This document shows, piece after piece, positions 21,362-34,551 of a stretch of 64,000 nt of DNA; within the stretch, counting starts at the first letter, position 1, and each line of letters begins with the position of its first letter. Origin of the DNA: Streptomyces sp. HUAS ZL42. GTDB taxonomy: Bacteria; Actinomycetota; Actinomycetes; Streptomycetales; Streptomycetaceae. The notes beneath the pieces are model-generated. The model saw nothing but the letters and a program-made list of their open reading frames with translations, made no database searches and had not been told where the DNA came from. The translations under genes were made by a program, and so were the position numbers. The stretch covers positions 8,033,001 through 8,097,000 of the forward strand of contig NZ_CP160403.1 in assembly GCF_040782645.1 (NCBI RefSeq). The letters are read 5' to 3'.

Positions 21362-22246
21362 ATGAACGAGACGGAGTGGCACCGGATGCAGCACGCAGTG
21401 GGGTCTCCGCTGCCGCCGCCCCACCAGCCGGGGCAGGGACCGGAAGCCGGCTGGCAGCCGGCCGCACAGCACCCGGGTCCCCACCGCCCGGGCGCTCACC
21501 AGGGATCGGCCCCCGTGCCCCCGCCCCCTCCGGCACCGGGCTTCACGCCCCCAGGAGCGGTCCCGCCCGCGCCCCAGCACGCACCGGCCCCGCCGGCCCC
21601 CGACACCACGGGCCACGTACCCCTGCCCCCCGGCGGCCCCGTCGCCACGCCGAGCGCCCCGCCCGCGGCCGCGGTCCCGGACCCGACGACCACCACTCTC
21701 GCGGTCCTGCTGATCGGCCCGGCGGGCGCCGGAAAGACGAGCGTCGCCAAGTACTGGGCGGACCACCGCCGGGTCCCCACCGCCCACATCAGCCTCGACG
21801 ACGTACGCGAATGGGTCCGCTCGGGCTTCGCCGATCCGCAGTCCGGCTGGAACGACCACTCGGAGGCCCAGTACCGCCTCGCCCGCCGCACCTGCGGCTT
21901 CGCCGCACGCAACTTCCTCGCCAACGGCATCTCCTGCATCCTCGACGACGCGGTCTTCCCCGACCGCCCGGTCGTCGGCCTCGGCGGCTGGAAGCGGCAC
22001 GTGGGCCCCGGCCTGCTGCCGGTCGTCCTCCTGCCGGGCCTGGAGATCGTCCTGGAGCGCAACGCCGAACGGACCGGCAACCGCCGCCTCACCGACGAGG
22101 AGGTCGCCCGCATCCACGGCCGGATGGCGGGCTGGTACGGCTCCGGCCTCCCGATCATCGACAACTCCCAGCTGGACGTACCGGCCACGGCCCGGGTCCT
22201 GGACGACGTCCTCGCAAGGTCGATAGCAAGCCCACCGAAGTGGTAG
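21362..22246 (+). CDS. Proline-rich protein with C-terminal P-loop kinase-like domain
   Basis: Of 294 residues, the first 110 are Pro/Gly/His-rich and disordered. A compact domain follows with Walker A GPAGAGKTSVAK (about 121-132), ISLDDVREW resembling the lid/acceptor of zeta-toxin or gluconate-kinase-like predicted kinases, and a late IIDNSQLDVP block. The substrate is unknown. ATG 21362 is taken; ATG 21389 (MQHAVGSP) is nearly as good. It is conserved next to aroB in streptomycetes as far as I recall, but no function is assigned. Confidence 0.72.
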   Translation: MNETEWHRMQHAVGSPLPPPHQPGQGPEAGWQPAAQHPGPHRPGAHQGSAPVPPPPPAPGFTPPGAVPPAPQHAPAPPAPDTTGHVPLPPGGPVATPSAPPAAAVPDPTTTTLAVLLIGPAGAGKTSVAKYWADHRRVPTAHISLDDVREWVRSGFADPQSGWNDHSEAQYRLARRTCGFAARNFLANGISCILDDAVFPDRPVVGLGGWKRHVGPGLLPVVLLPGLEIVLERNAERTGNRRLTDEEVARIHGRMAGWYGSGLPIIDNSQLDVPATARVLDDVLARSIASPPKW

Positions 22247-22341
22247 ACGCAGCGGACTGAACCCACCTTCAAGGGGCGCCGGTCCCCCGAACGGCACCCT
22301 CCCAACCAGCACAATCCGGCCAACGCTCCTACGCTCGACAC

Positions 22342-23448
22342 ATGTCAGAGGTGTACGCGGCCCGCCGAGCCCGCCTGAGGGAACGCTGCAATGCCGGCGG
22401 AAGCAGCGCAGCGCTGGTCTCCCGCCCCGCCAACGTGAGATACCTCGCCGGCGCGGCCCCGCAGGGCGCCGTCCTGCTGCTCGGAAAGCGCGAGGATCTG
22501 CTGGTCTGCGCGACCCCGCCCGACGACCGTCCCGCGGAAGGGCGCCCCGACGAGGCGCTGCGCGTGCACACCCTCACCCGCCCCGGCGGCGATACGGCCG
22601 TCGCGGCCGCCGACCTGGCCATGGCCCAGGACGCCGACTCGCTCGCCGTGGAGGAACACCATCTCACCGTGGCCCGCCACCGCGCCCTGCGCTCGGTCGC
22701 CCCGCGACTGCGCCTCGCCGACCTGGCAGGCGCGGTCGAGCAGCTCAGGGTGGTCAAGGACGAGGAGGAGATCTCCTGTCTGCGCATCGGCGCGGAGATC
22801 GCCGACCAGGCACTCGGTGAGCTGCTGGAATCCATTCTCGTCGGCCGTACCGAGCGCCACCTCGCCCTTGAACTCGAACGGCGGCTCGTGGATCACGGCG
22901 CCGACGGCCCCGCCTTCCCCACCTCCGTCGCCACCGGCCCGAACGCCGGCCGACGGGGCCACCGGCCCACCGACCGCCGTGTCGAGGAGGGTGACTTCCT
23001 CTCCGTCTGCCTGGGCGCCATGTACCGCGGCTACCGCTGCGAGATCGGCCGCACCTTCGTCATCGGCACGTCCCCCACCGACTGGCAGATCGAGCTGTAC
23101 GACCTGGTCTTCGCCGCCCAGCGCGCCGGACGGGAGAGTCTGGCACCGGGCGCCGCCTACCGCGACGTGGACCGTGCCGCACGCCAGGTGCTGGATTCCG
23201 CGGGGTACGGAGAGGGCCTCCAGGCGATGACGGGGCACGGCGTCGGACTCGAAATCGACGAGGACCCGCAGTTGGCTCCCGCGGCCATGGGTAAACTGGA
23301 CGCTTGCGTGCCGGTCACCGTCGAACCGGGGGTCCACCTCCCGGGCCGGGGCGGTGTCCGGATCGATGACACGCTCGTCGTACGCCCCGAGGCGGACGGC
23401 GGACCCGAGCTACTCACCATCACGACCAAGGAGCTGCTCGCACTATAG
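22342..23448 (+). CDS. M24-fold aminopeptidase P-like protein with substituted metal ligands
   Basis: The 368-residue protein has the creatinase N-terminal domain (1-130) and the pita-bread M24 domain. It lies just before efp, where Xaa-Pro peptidase genes often occur. Compared with active family members (LDFGAYYKGYCSDITRT), the first Asp is C223, the second is E234, the usual HE pair reads D306-E307, and the last metal Glu is D342. H299 and E328 remain. It may be a pseudo-peptidase or use a different metal site. No signal peptide is seen. Confidence 0.85.
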   Translation: MSEVYAARRARLRERCNAGGSSAALVSRPANVRYLAGAAPQGAVLLLGKREDLLVCATPPDDRPAEGRPDEALRVHTLTRPGGDTAVAAADLAMAQDADSLAVEEHHLTVARHRALRSVAPRLRLADLAGAVEQLRVVKDEEEISCLRIGAEIADQALGELLESILVGRTERHLALELERRLVDHGADGPAFPTSVATGPNAGRRGHRPTDRRVEEGDFLSVCLGAMYRGYRCEIGRTFVIGTSPTDWQIELYDLVFAAQRAGRESLAPGAAYRDVDRAARQVLDSAGYGEGLQAMTGHGVGLEIDEDPQLAPAAMGKLDACVPVTVEPGVHLPGRGGVRIDDTLVVRPEADGGPELLTITTKELLAL

Positions 23449-23500
23449 GCAAGGTGCGTGCCCCGTGGTCGTCCACGTCAGTCCAGGAGATTCCGCAACC

Positions 23501-24067
23501 GTGGCTTCCACGAACGACCTCAAGAACGGCATGGTGCTCAAGCTCGAAGGCGGCCAGCTGTGGTCCGTCGTCGAGTTCCAGCACGTCAAGCCCGGCAAGG
23601 GCCCTGCATTCGTGCGCACCAAGCTCAAGAACGTGCTCTCCGGCAAGGTCGTCGACAAGACCTTCAACGCCGGCGTCAAGGTCGAGACGGCCACTGTCGA
23701 CAAGCGCGACATGCAGTTCTCGTACATGGACGGCGAGTACTTCGTCTTCATGGACATGGAGACCTACGACCAGCTGATGGTCGACCGGAAGGCCGTCGGT
23801 GACGCCGCCAACTTCCTCATCGAGGGCTTCATGGCCACCGTCGCCCAGCACGAGGGCGAGGTGCTCTTCGTCGAGCTGCCGGCCGCCGTCGAGCTGACCA
23901 TCGCCGAGACCGAGCCCGGCGTCCAGGGCGACCGCTCCACCGGCGGCACCAAGCCCGCCACGCTGGAGACCGGCCACCAGATCCAGGTCCCGCTCTTCAT
24001 CACCACTGGCGAGAAGATCAAGGTCGACACCCGTACCAGCGACTACCTCGGCCGGGTGAACAGCTAA
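23501..24067 (+). CDS. efp: Translation elongation factor P
   Basis: The 188-residue three-domain beta protein relieves ribosome stalling at polyproline stretches. The domain I tip loop is KPGKGPAF; the Lys is the residue modified in some bacteria, and actinobacterial factors with this PGKGP loop are thought to work unmodified. The family ending [10 protein letters not shown] is intact. A GTG start is followed two bases after its stop by nusB. Confidence 0.96.
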   Translation: MASTNDLKNGMVLKLEGGQLWSVVEFQHVKPGKGPAFVRTKLKNVLSGKVVDKTFNAGVKVETATVDKRDMQFSYMDGEYFVFMDMETYDQLMVDRKAVGDAANFLIEGFMATVAQHEGEVLFVELPAAVELTIAETEPGVQGDRSTGGTKPATLETGHQIQVPLFITTGEKIKVDTRTSDYLGRVNS

Positions 24068-24069
24068 CC

Positions 24070-24504
24070 GTGGCTGCCCGCAACACGGCCCGTAAGCGAG
24101 CCTTCCAGATCCTCTTCGAGGGCGACCAGCGCGGCGCCGACGTTCTGACGGTGCTCGCGGACTGGATCCGGCTCTCCCGGGACGACACCCGGCAGCCGCC
24201 GGTGAGCGAGTACACGATGCAGCTGGTCGAGGGCTACGCGCAGCACGCGACGCGCATCGACGAGCTGATCGCGCAGTACTCGGTCGGCTGGACCCTCGAC
24301 AGGATGCCGGTCGTCGACCGCAACATCCTTCGGCTCGGCGCCTACGAGCTGATCTGGGCCGACGAGACGCCGGACGCCGTCGTGCTCGACGAGATGGTGC
24401 AGCTGGCGAAGGAGTTCTCCACGGACGAGTCACCGTCGTTCGTCAACGGCCTGCTCGGCCGGCTCAAGGAGCTCAAGCCCTCGCTGCGCCGTGAGGAAGC
24501 GTAA
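24070..24504 (+). CDS. nusB: Transcription antitermination/rRNA processing factor NusB
   Basis: The 144-residue all-helical RNA-binding protein works with S10 at boxA in rRNA leader antitermination. The start AARNTARKRAFQILFEGDQRG and the AYELIWADETPDAVVLDEMV block are diagnostic. A GTG start lies two bases after efp, with a strong terminator after its stop. Confidence 0.95.
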   Translation: MAARNTARKRAFQILFEGDQRGADVLTVLADWIRLSRDDTRQPPVSEYTMQLVEGYAQHATRIDELIAQYSVGWTLDRMPVVDRNILRLGAYELIWADETPDAVVLDEMVQLAKEFSTDESPSFVNGLLGRLKELKPSLRREEA

Positions 24505-24518
24505 GGGTTCCCGAAATC

Positions 24519-24558
24519 GCCGGAGGGCCCGCAGCGTCGCCGCTGCGGGCCCTCCGGC
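24519..24558 (+). terminator. efp-nusB terminator
   Basis: A perfect 18-bp stem GCCGGAGGGCCCGCAGCG/CGCTGCGGGCCCTCCGGC with a 4-nt loop begins 14 nt after the nusB stop. Confidence 0.88.
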
Positions 24559-24595
24559 ATTCCTGTACCCGTACGGCCCCGAAGGCCTGGAAAAA

Positions 24596-24641
24596 GCCGC
24601 CGGGGTGGCCGGAACCACACAGTTCCGGCCACCCCGGCGGC
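24596..24641 (-). terminator. bldD terminator
   Basis: A perfect 20-bp stem (left arm 24596-24615, right arm 24622-24641, loop CACACA) is preceded on the + strand by AAAAA, so the leftward transcript ends in a hairpin plus U-run, a textbook intrinsic terminator 29 nt past the bldD stop. Confidence 0.9.
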
Positions 24642-24669
24642 ACGTTTCTGCTGAACCCTCGGGGAGTGC

Positions 24670-25173
24670 TCAGCTCTCCTCGGCGTGGGAGACCGCACGG
24701 CGCGCGTCGGCGTCCAGCACGCCCCAGCTGATCAGCTGCTCGGTGAGGACCGACGGCGACTGGTCGTAGATGACGGCCAGTGTGCGCAGGTCGTCCTGGC
24801 GGATCGAGAGCACCTTGCCGTTGTAGTCACCGCGCTGCGACTGGATCGTCGCCGCGTACCGCTGCAGGGGACCTGCCTTCTCGACCGGCACGTGGGCCAG
24901 TCGCTCCAGGTCCAGGACCAGCTTCGGCGGGGGCTCGGCGGCGCCGCCCGGGGTGGTGCCCGGAAGCAGCTCCTGCACCGGAACACCGTAGAAATCCGCC
25001 AACTCGGCGAGGCGCTGCACGGTCACGGCACGGTCGCCGCGCTCGTACGAACCGACCACGACCGCCTTCCAGCGTCCCTGGGACTTTTCCTCGACACCGT
25101 GGAGGGAAAGGCCCTGCTGGGTGCGGATGGCCCGGAGCTTGGCCCCGAGCTGTTTGGCGTATTCGCTGGACAT
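24670..25173 (-). CDS. bldD: Developmental master regulator BldD
   Basis: This 167-residue protein represses sporulation genes during vegetative growth and dimerises on tetrameric cyclic di-GMP. The N-terminal XRE helix-turn-helix domain is at about 8-70 (QGLSLHGVEEKSQGRWKAVV). The C-terminal domain carries the exact ligand signature R114-G-D116 then, eight residues on, R125-Q-D-D128. The start at SSEYAKQLGAKL gives the known length; an ATG five codons earlier is less likely. A palindromic site before it suggests autoregulation. Confidence 0.97.
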   Translation of the reverse strand: MSSEYAKQLGAKLRAIRTQQGLSLHGVEEKSQGRWKAVVVGSYERGDRAVTVQRLAELADFYGVPVQELLPGTTPGGAAEPPPKLVLDLERLAHVPVEKAGPLQRYAATIQSQRGDYNGKVLSIRQDDLRTLAVIYDQSPSVLTEQLISWGVLDADARRAVSHAEES

Positions 25174-25217
25174 ATAGCTCCCCGGCACTGTGTCGACGCG
25201 GCTGGGCCGCGCGGCTG

Positions 25218-25237
25218 GTAACTCACTGTGAGGTTAC
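25218..25237. promoter_or_regulatory. Candidate BldD autoregulatory operator
   Basis: GTAACTCACTGTGAGGTTAC contains the perfect palindrome CTCACTGTGAG inside GTAA/TTAC flanks, 45-64 bp upstream of the bldD start. BldD is known to bind its own promoter at imperfect AGTGA/TCAC-type inverted repeats, which this resembles. Confidence 0.6.
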
Positions 25238-25406
25238 GCAGCGTGACTCTTCTGCGTCAAGCCGAATGGTCCACACCGACTCTTCCGTGGCAGCGGCGCC
25301 CGATTGGGCCAAGAGGGTGGTTCTGGTCGCCGAAGGGGGTGATCAGGGGTGTCGTTGTGCGGCCTGCTACCGTGGATGGCGCAATTCCGACGTCCTTTAA
25401 GGTCCG

Positions 25407-26023
<617 letters not shown>

Positions 26024-26116
26024 CACCCCGGCGTACCCGTGCTCGGCGTACGCCCCGCAGCCGCGCCCCGGCCTGCCCGATTCCTCCCTCATGAACTGCC
26101 TTACGGAGCCTGACAG

Positions 26117-27097
26117 ATGCAGCGTCATCTCATCTCGGCCGCCGACCTCACCCGCGACGACGCCGTCCTGATCCTCGACACAGCCGAGGAGATGGCCCGG
26201 GTCGCCGACCGGCCGATCAAGAAGCTGCCGACCCTGCGCGGCCGCACCGTCGTCAACCTCTTCTTCGAGGACTCCACCCGGACCCGGATCTCCTTCGAGG
26301 CCGCCGAGAAGCGCCTCTCCGCGGACGTCATCAACTTCTCCGCCAAGGGTTCGTCGGTGTCCAAGGGCGAGTCCCTGAAGGACACCGCCCAGACCCTGGA
26401 GGCCATGGGCGTCGACGCCGTCGTCATCCGGCACGGCGCGTCCGGAGCCCCGTACCGGCTCGCCAACTCCGGCTGGATCGACGCCGCCGTGATCAACGCC
26501 GGTGACGGCACCCACCAGCACCCCACCCAGGCACTCCTCGACGCCTTCACCATGCGCCGCCGGCTCGTCGGCCGGGACGCGGGGATCGGCCAGGACCTGT
26601 CCGGCAAGCGCATCACGATCGTCGGCGACGTGCTGCACAGCCGGGTCGCCCGCTCCAACGTGGATCTGCTGCACACCCTCGGCGCCGAGGTCACCCTCGT
26701 CGCACCGCCGACCCTGGTGCCGGTCGGCGTGGAGACCTGGCCCTGCGAGGTGTCGTACGACCTCGACAGCACCCTTCCGAAGTCCGACGCGGTGATGATG
26801 CTGCGCGTCCAGCGCGAGCGCATGAACGCCGCCTTCTTCCCGACCGAGCGCGAGTACTCGCGGCGCTACGGCCTCGACGGCGACCGCATGGCCCGGATGC
26901 CCGAGCACGCCATCGTGATGCACCCCGGACCGATGGTCCGCGGTATGGAGATCACCGCCGAGGTCGCCGACTCCGACCGCTGCACCGTCGTCGAGCAGGT
27001 CGCCAACGGCGTCTCGATCCGCATGGCCGTCCTGTACCTGCTGCTCGGCGGCAACGAACCCGCCGTCACCCACGCCCGCACCACCGAGGAGAAGTAA
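26117..27097 (+). CDS. pyrB: Aspartate carbamoyltransferase catalytic chain
   Basis: The 326-residue enzyme forms carbamoyl-aspartate. The carbamoyl-phosphate site is [13 protein letters not shown], with [31 protein letters not shown] and MHPGPMVRG. No regulatory chain gene (pyrI) is nearby. It stands 93 nt after pyrR and five nt before pyrC, consistent with one operon; PyrB and PyrC form a complex in some bacteria. Confidence 0.96.
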   Translation: MQRHLISAADLTRDDAVLILDTAEEMARVADRPIKKLPTLRGRTVVNLFFEDSTRTRISFEAAEKRLSADVINFSAKGSSVSKGESLKDTAQTLEAMGVDAVVIRHGASGAPYRLANSGWIDAAVINAGDGTHQHPTQALLDAFTMRRRLVGRDAGIGQDLSGKRITIVGDVLHSRVARSNVDLLHTLGAEVTLVAPPTLVPVGVETWPCEVSYDLDSTLPKSDAVMMLRVQRERMNAAFFPTEREYSRRYGLDGDRMARMPEHAIVMHPGPMVRGMEITAEVADSDRCTVVEQVANGVSIRMAVLYLLLGGNEPAVTHARTTEEK

Positions 27098-27102
27098 GAC
27101 AG

Positions 27103-28389
27103 ATGAGCAAGATCCTGATCCGTGGTGCGAAGGTGCTGGGCGGCGAGCCGCAGGACGTGCTGATCGACGCAGGGGTCGTCGAGGCGGTCGGCAGCAGCCT
27201 GTCCGCCGAGGGTGCCGAGGTCGTCGAGGCCGCCGGCAAGGTGCTCCTCCCGGGTCTCGTCGACCTGCACACCCACCTGCGCGAGCCCGGCCGCGAGGAT
27301 TCCGAGACGGTCCTCACCGGTACGCGGGCTGCCGCGAGCGGCGGCTACACCGCCGTCTTCGCCATGGCCAACACCTTCCCGGTCGCCGACACCGCCGGTG
27401 TCGTCGAGCAGGTCTACCGGCTCGGCCAGGAGCACGGCTACTGCGACGTGCAGCCCATCGGTGCCGTCACCGTCGGCCTGGAGGGCCAGAAGCTCGCCGA
27501 GCTCGGCGCCATGCACGAGTCCGCGGCGGGCGTCACCGTCTTCTCCGACGACGGCAAGTGCGTGCACGACGCGGTGATCATGCGGCGGGCGCTGGAGTAC
27601 GTGAAGGCCTTCGGCGGTGTCGTCGCGCAGCACGCGCAGGAGCCGCGGCTGACCGAGGGCGCCCAGATGAACGAGGGCATCGTCTCCGCCGAGCTGGGTC
27701 TCGGCGGCTGGCCCGCGGTAGCCGAGGAGTCGGTCATCGCCCGGGACGTCCTGCTCGCCGAGCACGTGGGCTCCCGCGTCCACATCTGCCACCTGTCGAC
27801 CGCCGGGTCCGTGGAGATCGTGCGCTGGGCCAAGTCCCGCGGCATCCAGGTCACCGCCGAGGTCACCCCGCACCACCTCCTCCTCACCGACGAGCTGGTG
27901 CGGACGTACAACCCGGTCTACAAGGTCAACCCGCCGTTGCGTACCGAGCGTGACGTGCTCGCTCTGCGCGAGGCGCTCGCCGACGGCACGATCGACATCG
28001 TCGCCACCGACCACGCCCCGCACCCGCACGAGGACAAGGACTGCGAGTGGGCCGCGGCCGCCATGGGCATGGTCGGCCTGGAGACCGCGTTGTCAGTCGT
28101 GCAGGAGACGATGGTCGAGACCGGGCTCCTCGACTGGGCCGGGGTCGCCGACCGCATGTCCTTCAAGCCCGCCCGGATCGGGCAGGCGGGGGGTCACGGG
28201 CGCCCCGTCTCGGCTGGTGAGCCCGCCAACCTCACGCTCGTCGACACGGCATACCGTGGTTGCGTGGACCCCGCGGGCTTCGCCTCGCGCAGCCGCAACA
28301 CCCCGTACGAGGGGCGTGAGCTGCCGGGCCGTGTCACGCACACATGGCTCCGGGGCAAGGCCACGCTCGTCGACGGGAAGCTCACGTGA
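27103..28389 (+). CDS. pyrC: Dihydroorotase
   Basis: The 428-residue class I amidohydrolase closes the pyrimidine ring. The metal motif DLHTHLREPG is at about residues 56-65, further ligands lie in later His residues (QHAQEP, CHLSTAGS), and the catalytic Asp is in ATDHAPHPHEDK. Its stop overlaps the GTG of the following membrane gene. Confidence 0.95.
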   Translation: MSKILIRGAKVLGGEPQDVLIDAGVVEAVGSSLSAEGAEVVEAAGKVLLPGLVDLHTHLREPGREDSETVLTGTRAAASGGYTAVFAMANTFPVADTAGVVEQVYRLGQEHGYCDVQPIGAVTVGLEGQKLAELGAMHESAAGVTVFSDDGKCVHDAVIMRRALEYVKAFGGVVAQHAQEPRLTEGAQMNEGIVSAELGLGGWPAVAEESVIARDVLLAEHVGSRVHICHLSTAGSVEIVRWAKSRGIQVTAEVTPHHLLLTDELVRTYNPVYKVNPPLRTERDVLALREALADGTIDIVATDHAPHPHEDKDCEWAAAAMGMVGLETALSVVQETMVETGLLDWAGVADRMSFKPARIGQAGGHGRPVSAGEPANLTLVDTAYRGCVDPAGFASRSRNTPYEGRELPGRVTHTWLRGKATLVDGKLT

Positions 28390-28949
28390 CATCTGCTGCA
28401 CTACTGCTCGCGGCCGAGAGGAAATCGGCCGAAGTGACCGACTGGGCCGCCCGGGCCGGCTGGGTGGTGGGGCTCGCCCTCTTCGTCGCGCTCGTCTACT
28501 GGCTGATGCGCGAGGGCTGGAAGTGGCGCGGCACGCTCCAGGGCGACCTGCCGGAGCTGCCGGTCGCGCCGGACGGACCGGGCCAGGCGAGACTGACGAT
28601 GAGCGGCCGCTACCACGGGTCCACCACCGCCGGGCAGTGGCTGGACCGCATCGTGGCGCACGGCCTCGGCACCCGCAGCAGGGTCGAGCTCACGCTGACG
28701 GACGCGGGACTGGACGTCGTACGCCCCGGCGCGACCGACTTCTTCATCCCCGCGGCCGCGCTGCGTGAGGCACTGCTCGGCAAGGGCATCGCGGGCAAGG
28801 TCCTCACCGAGGGCGGTCTGCTGGTGGTGACCTGGGCGCACGGCGACAAGCTCATCGACTCCGGGTTCCGCTCCGACCACGCGGCGGAGCACAACGAGTG
28901 GGTCGAAGCCATCAACTCCATGATCAACAAGACGGAAGGCGCACGATGA
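28386..28949 (+). CDS. Membrane protein with PH-like domain, pyr operon
   Basis: The 187-residue protein has one membrane helix (about 24-44) followed by a beta-rich cytoplasmic domain (about 60-180) ending in [12 protein letters not shown], resembling bacterial PH-like domains. It is translationally coupled to pyrC and overlaps carA by four bases, so it is a constant partner of the pyrimidine genes in streptomycetes. The reason is unknown. No transport signature is seen. Confidence 0.82.
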   Translation: MTSAALLLAAERKSAEVTDWAARAGWVVGLALFVALVYWLMREGWKWRGTLQGDLPELPVAPDGPGQARLTMSGRYHGSTTAGQWLDRIVAHGLGTRSRVELTLTDAGLDVVRPGATDFFIPAAALREALLGKGIAGKVLTEGGLLVVTWAHGDKLIDSGFRSDHAAEHNEWVEAINSMINKTEGAR

Positions 28950-30080
28950 CGACCTCCACAAGGGGAGCCGCGAAGACTCCCGCCGTACTCGTCCTGGAGG
29001 ACGGCCGGATCTTCCGCGGCCGTGCCTACGGGGCCGTGGGGGAGACCTTCGGCGAAGCGGTGTTCTCCACCGGCATGACCGGCTACCAGGAGACCCTCAC
29101 CGACCCGTCGTACGACCGTCAGATCGTCGTCGCGACCGCCCCGCAGATCGGCAACACCGGCTGGAACGACGAGGACGACGAGTCCCGGCGCATCTGGGTC
29201 TCCGGCTACGTCGTGCGCGACCCCGCGCGCGTGCCCTCCAACTGGCGCGCCAAGCGCTCCCTGGACGACGAGCTGGTCACGCAGAACGTCGTCGGCATCA
29301 GCGGCATCGACACCCGCGCGCTCACCCGCCATCTGCGGGAGCGCGGCTCCATGCGGGCCGGCATCTTCTCGGGTGAGGCGATCGCCCCCGAATCCGAGCT
29401 CCTCACGCGCGTGCAGGCACAGCCGCACATGAAGGGCCTCAGCCTGTACGAGGAGGTCGCCACCCAGGAGGCGTACGTCGTCCCGGCGATCGGCGAGAAG
29501 AAGTTCACCGTCGCCGCGATCGACCTCGGCATCAAGGGCATGACCCCGCACCGCATGGCCGAGCGCGGAATCGAGGTGCACGTGCTGCCGGCGACGGCGA
29601 CGGAGGAGGACGTGTACGCCGCCGATCCGGACGGCGTGTTCTTCTCCAACGGGCCCGGCGACCCCGCCACCGCCGAGGGTCCTGTCGCGCTGATGACCGC
29701 GGTGCTGAAGCGGAGGACGCCGCTGTTCGGCATCTGCTTCGGCAACCAGATCCTCGGGCGCGCCCTCGGCTTCGGCACCTACAAGCTGAAGTACGGCCAC
29801 CGGGGCATCAACCAGCCGGTCCAGGACCGCACGACCGGCAAGGTCGAGGTGACCGCGCACAACCACGGCTTCGCCGTGGACGCGCCGCTCGACAAGGTCA
29901 GCGAGACGCCCTTCGGGCGCGCCGAGGTGTCCCACGTCTGTCTGAACGACGACGTCGTGGAGGGGCTGCAGCTGCTCGACCAGCCGGCCTTCTCCGTCCA
30001 GTACCACCCCGAAGCGGCAGCCGGTCCGCACGACGCCGCCTACCTGTTCGACCGCTTCGTATCCCTGATGGAGGGCCAGC

Positions 30081-30088
<8 letters not shown>
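28946..30088 (+). CDS. carA: Carbamoyl-phosphate synthase small (glutaminase) subunit
   Basis: The 380-residue protein supplies ammonia from glutamine to CarB. The N-terminal CPSase domain carries [14 protein letters not shown]; the class I glutaminase domain has the nucleophile Cys in [11 protein letters not shown] and the catalytic His/Glu in YHPEAAAG. The ATG at 28946 overlaps the preceding stop; its end overlaps the carB start by eight bases, fitting a stoichiometric complex. Confidence 0.97.
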
Positions 30089-33389
<3,301 letters not shown>

Positions 33390-33396
33390 CAGCCCT

Positions 33397-33427
33397 GAGG
33401 GGGACACCGGAAAACGGTGTCCCCCTC
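33397..33427 (+). terminator. Strong hairpin between carB and pyrD
   Basis: A perfect 13-bp stem GAGGGGGACACCG/CGGTGTCCCCCTC with a GAAAA loop lies seven nt after the carB stop and 17 nt before pyrD. It is followed only by TTC, so it may reduce rather than stop read-through within the operon, or protect mRNA ends. Confidence 0.7.
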
Positions 33428-33444
33428 TTCATGAGGACAGAGAG

Positions 33445-34551
33445 ATGTACAAGCTTTTCTTCCGTCTGGTGTTCAAACGGATGGACCCGGAGCAGGCCCA
33501 CTACCTGGCCTTCCGCTGGATCCGCCGGGCCGTCCGCATCCCCGTGCTGCGCACCTTCGTCGCGGCCGCGCTCGCCCCGCGCTACAAGGAGTTGCGAACC
33601 GAGGCCTTCGGGCTGCGCATGCACGGCCCCTTCGGGCTCGCCGCGGGCTTCGACAAGAACGCGGTCGCCGTCGACGGGATGTCGATGCTCGGCTTCGACC
33701 ACGTGGAGATCGGCACGGTCACCGGGGAACCGCAGCCGGGCAACCCGAAGAAGCGGCTGTTCCGCCTGGTCCAGGACCGGGCGCTGATCAACCGCATGGG
33801 CTTCAACAACGAGGGCTCCCTGGCCGTCGCCGCCCGGCTGGCCTCGCGCACGCCCGTCTTCAAGACCGTCGTGGGCGTGAACATCGGCAAGACCAAGGTC
33901 GTCCCGGAGGCCGAGGCCGCCGCCGACTACGTGAAGTCGACCGAGCGGCTCGCGCCGTACGCCGACTACCTGGTGGTCAACGTCTCCTCCCCGAACACCC
34001 CCGGCCTGCGCAACCTCCAGGCGACCGAGGCGCTGCGGCCCCTGCTGAGCGCCGTCCGCGAGGCCGCCGACCGCACGGTCACGACCCGCCGCGTCCCCCT
34101 GCTGGTGAAGATCGCGCCGGACCTCGCCGACGAGGACGTCGACGCGATGGCCGACCTCGCCGTGGAGCTCGGCCTGGACGGGATCATCGCCACGAACACC
34201 ACCATCGCGCGCGAGGGCCTCGGGCTGCGGTCCGAACCGACTCTGGTCAAGGAGACCGGCGGCCTGTCCGGCGCGCCCCTGAAGGCCCGCTCCCTGGAGG
34301 TGCTGCGCCGCCTCTACGCGCGCGTGGGCGACCGGATCACCCTCGTCGGGGTCGGCGGCATCGAGAACGCCGAGGACGCCTGGCAGCGCATCCTGGCCGG
34401 TGCCACGCTGGTCCAGGGCTACAGCGCGTTCATCTACGAGGGGCCCTTCTGGGGCCGTGCCATCCACAAGGGGCTCGCCGCGCGCCTGCGCACGAGCCCG
34501 TACGCCACCCTCGCCGACGCGGTCGGCGCCGACGTAAGGAAGACCGGATGA
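33445..34551 (+). CDS. pyrD: Quinone-dependent dihydroorotate dehydrogenase (class 2)
   Basis: The 368-residue FMN enzyme oxidises dihydroorotate and feeds the quinone pool. The N-terminal helical part (1-40) is the membrane-association arm of class 2 enzymes. The catalytic Ser lies in [17 protein letters not shown] blocks are [15 protein letters not shown] and [11 protein letters not shown]. Its stop overlaps pyrF. Confidence 0.96.
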   Translation: MYKLFFRLVFKRMDPEQAHYLAFRWIRRAVRIPVLRTFVAAALAPRYKELRTEAFGLRMHGPFGLAAGFDKNAVAVDGMSMLGFDHVEIGTVTGEPQPGNPKKRLFRLVQDRALINRMGFNNEGSLAVAARLASRTPVFKTVVGVNIGKTKVVPEAEAAADYVKSTERLAPYADYLVVNVSSPNTPGLRNLQATEALRPLLSAVREAADRTVTTRRVPLLVKIAPDLADEDVDAMADLAVELGLDGIIATNTTIAREGLGLRSEPTLVKETGGLSGAPLKARSLEVLRRLYARVGDRITLVGVGGIENAEDAWQRILAGATLVQGYSAFIYEGPFWGRAIHKGLAARLRTSPYATLADAVGADVRKTG

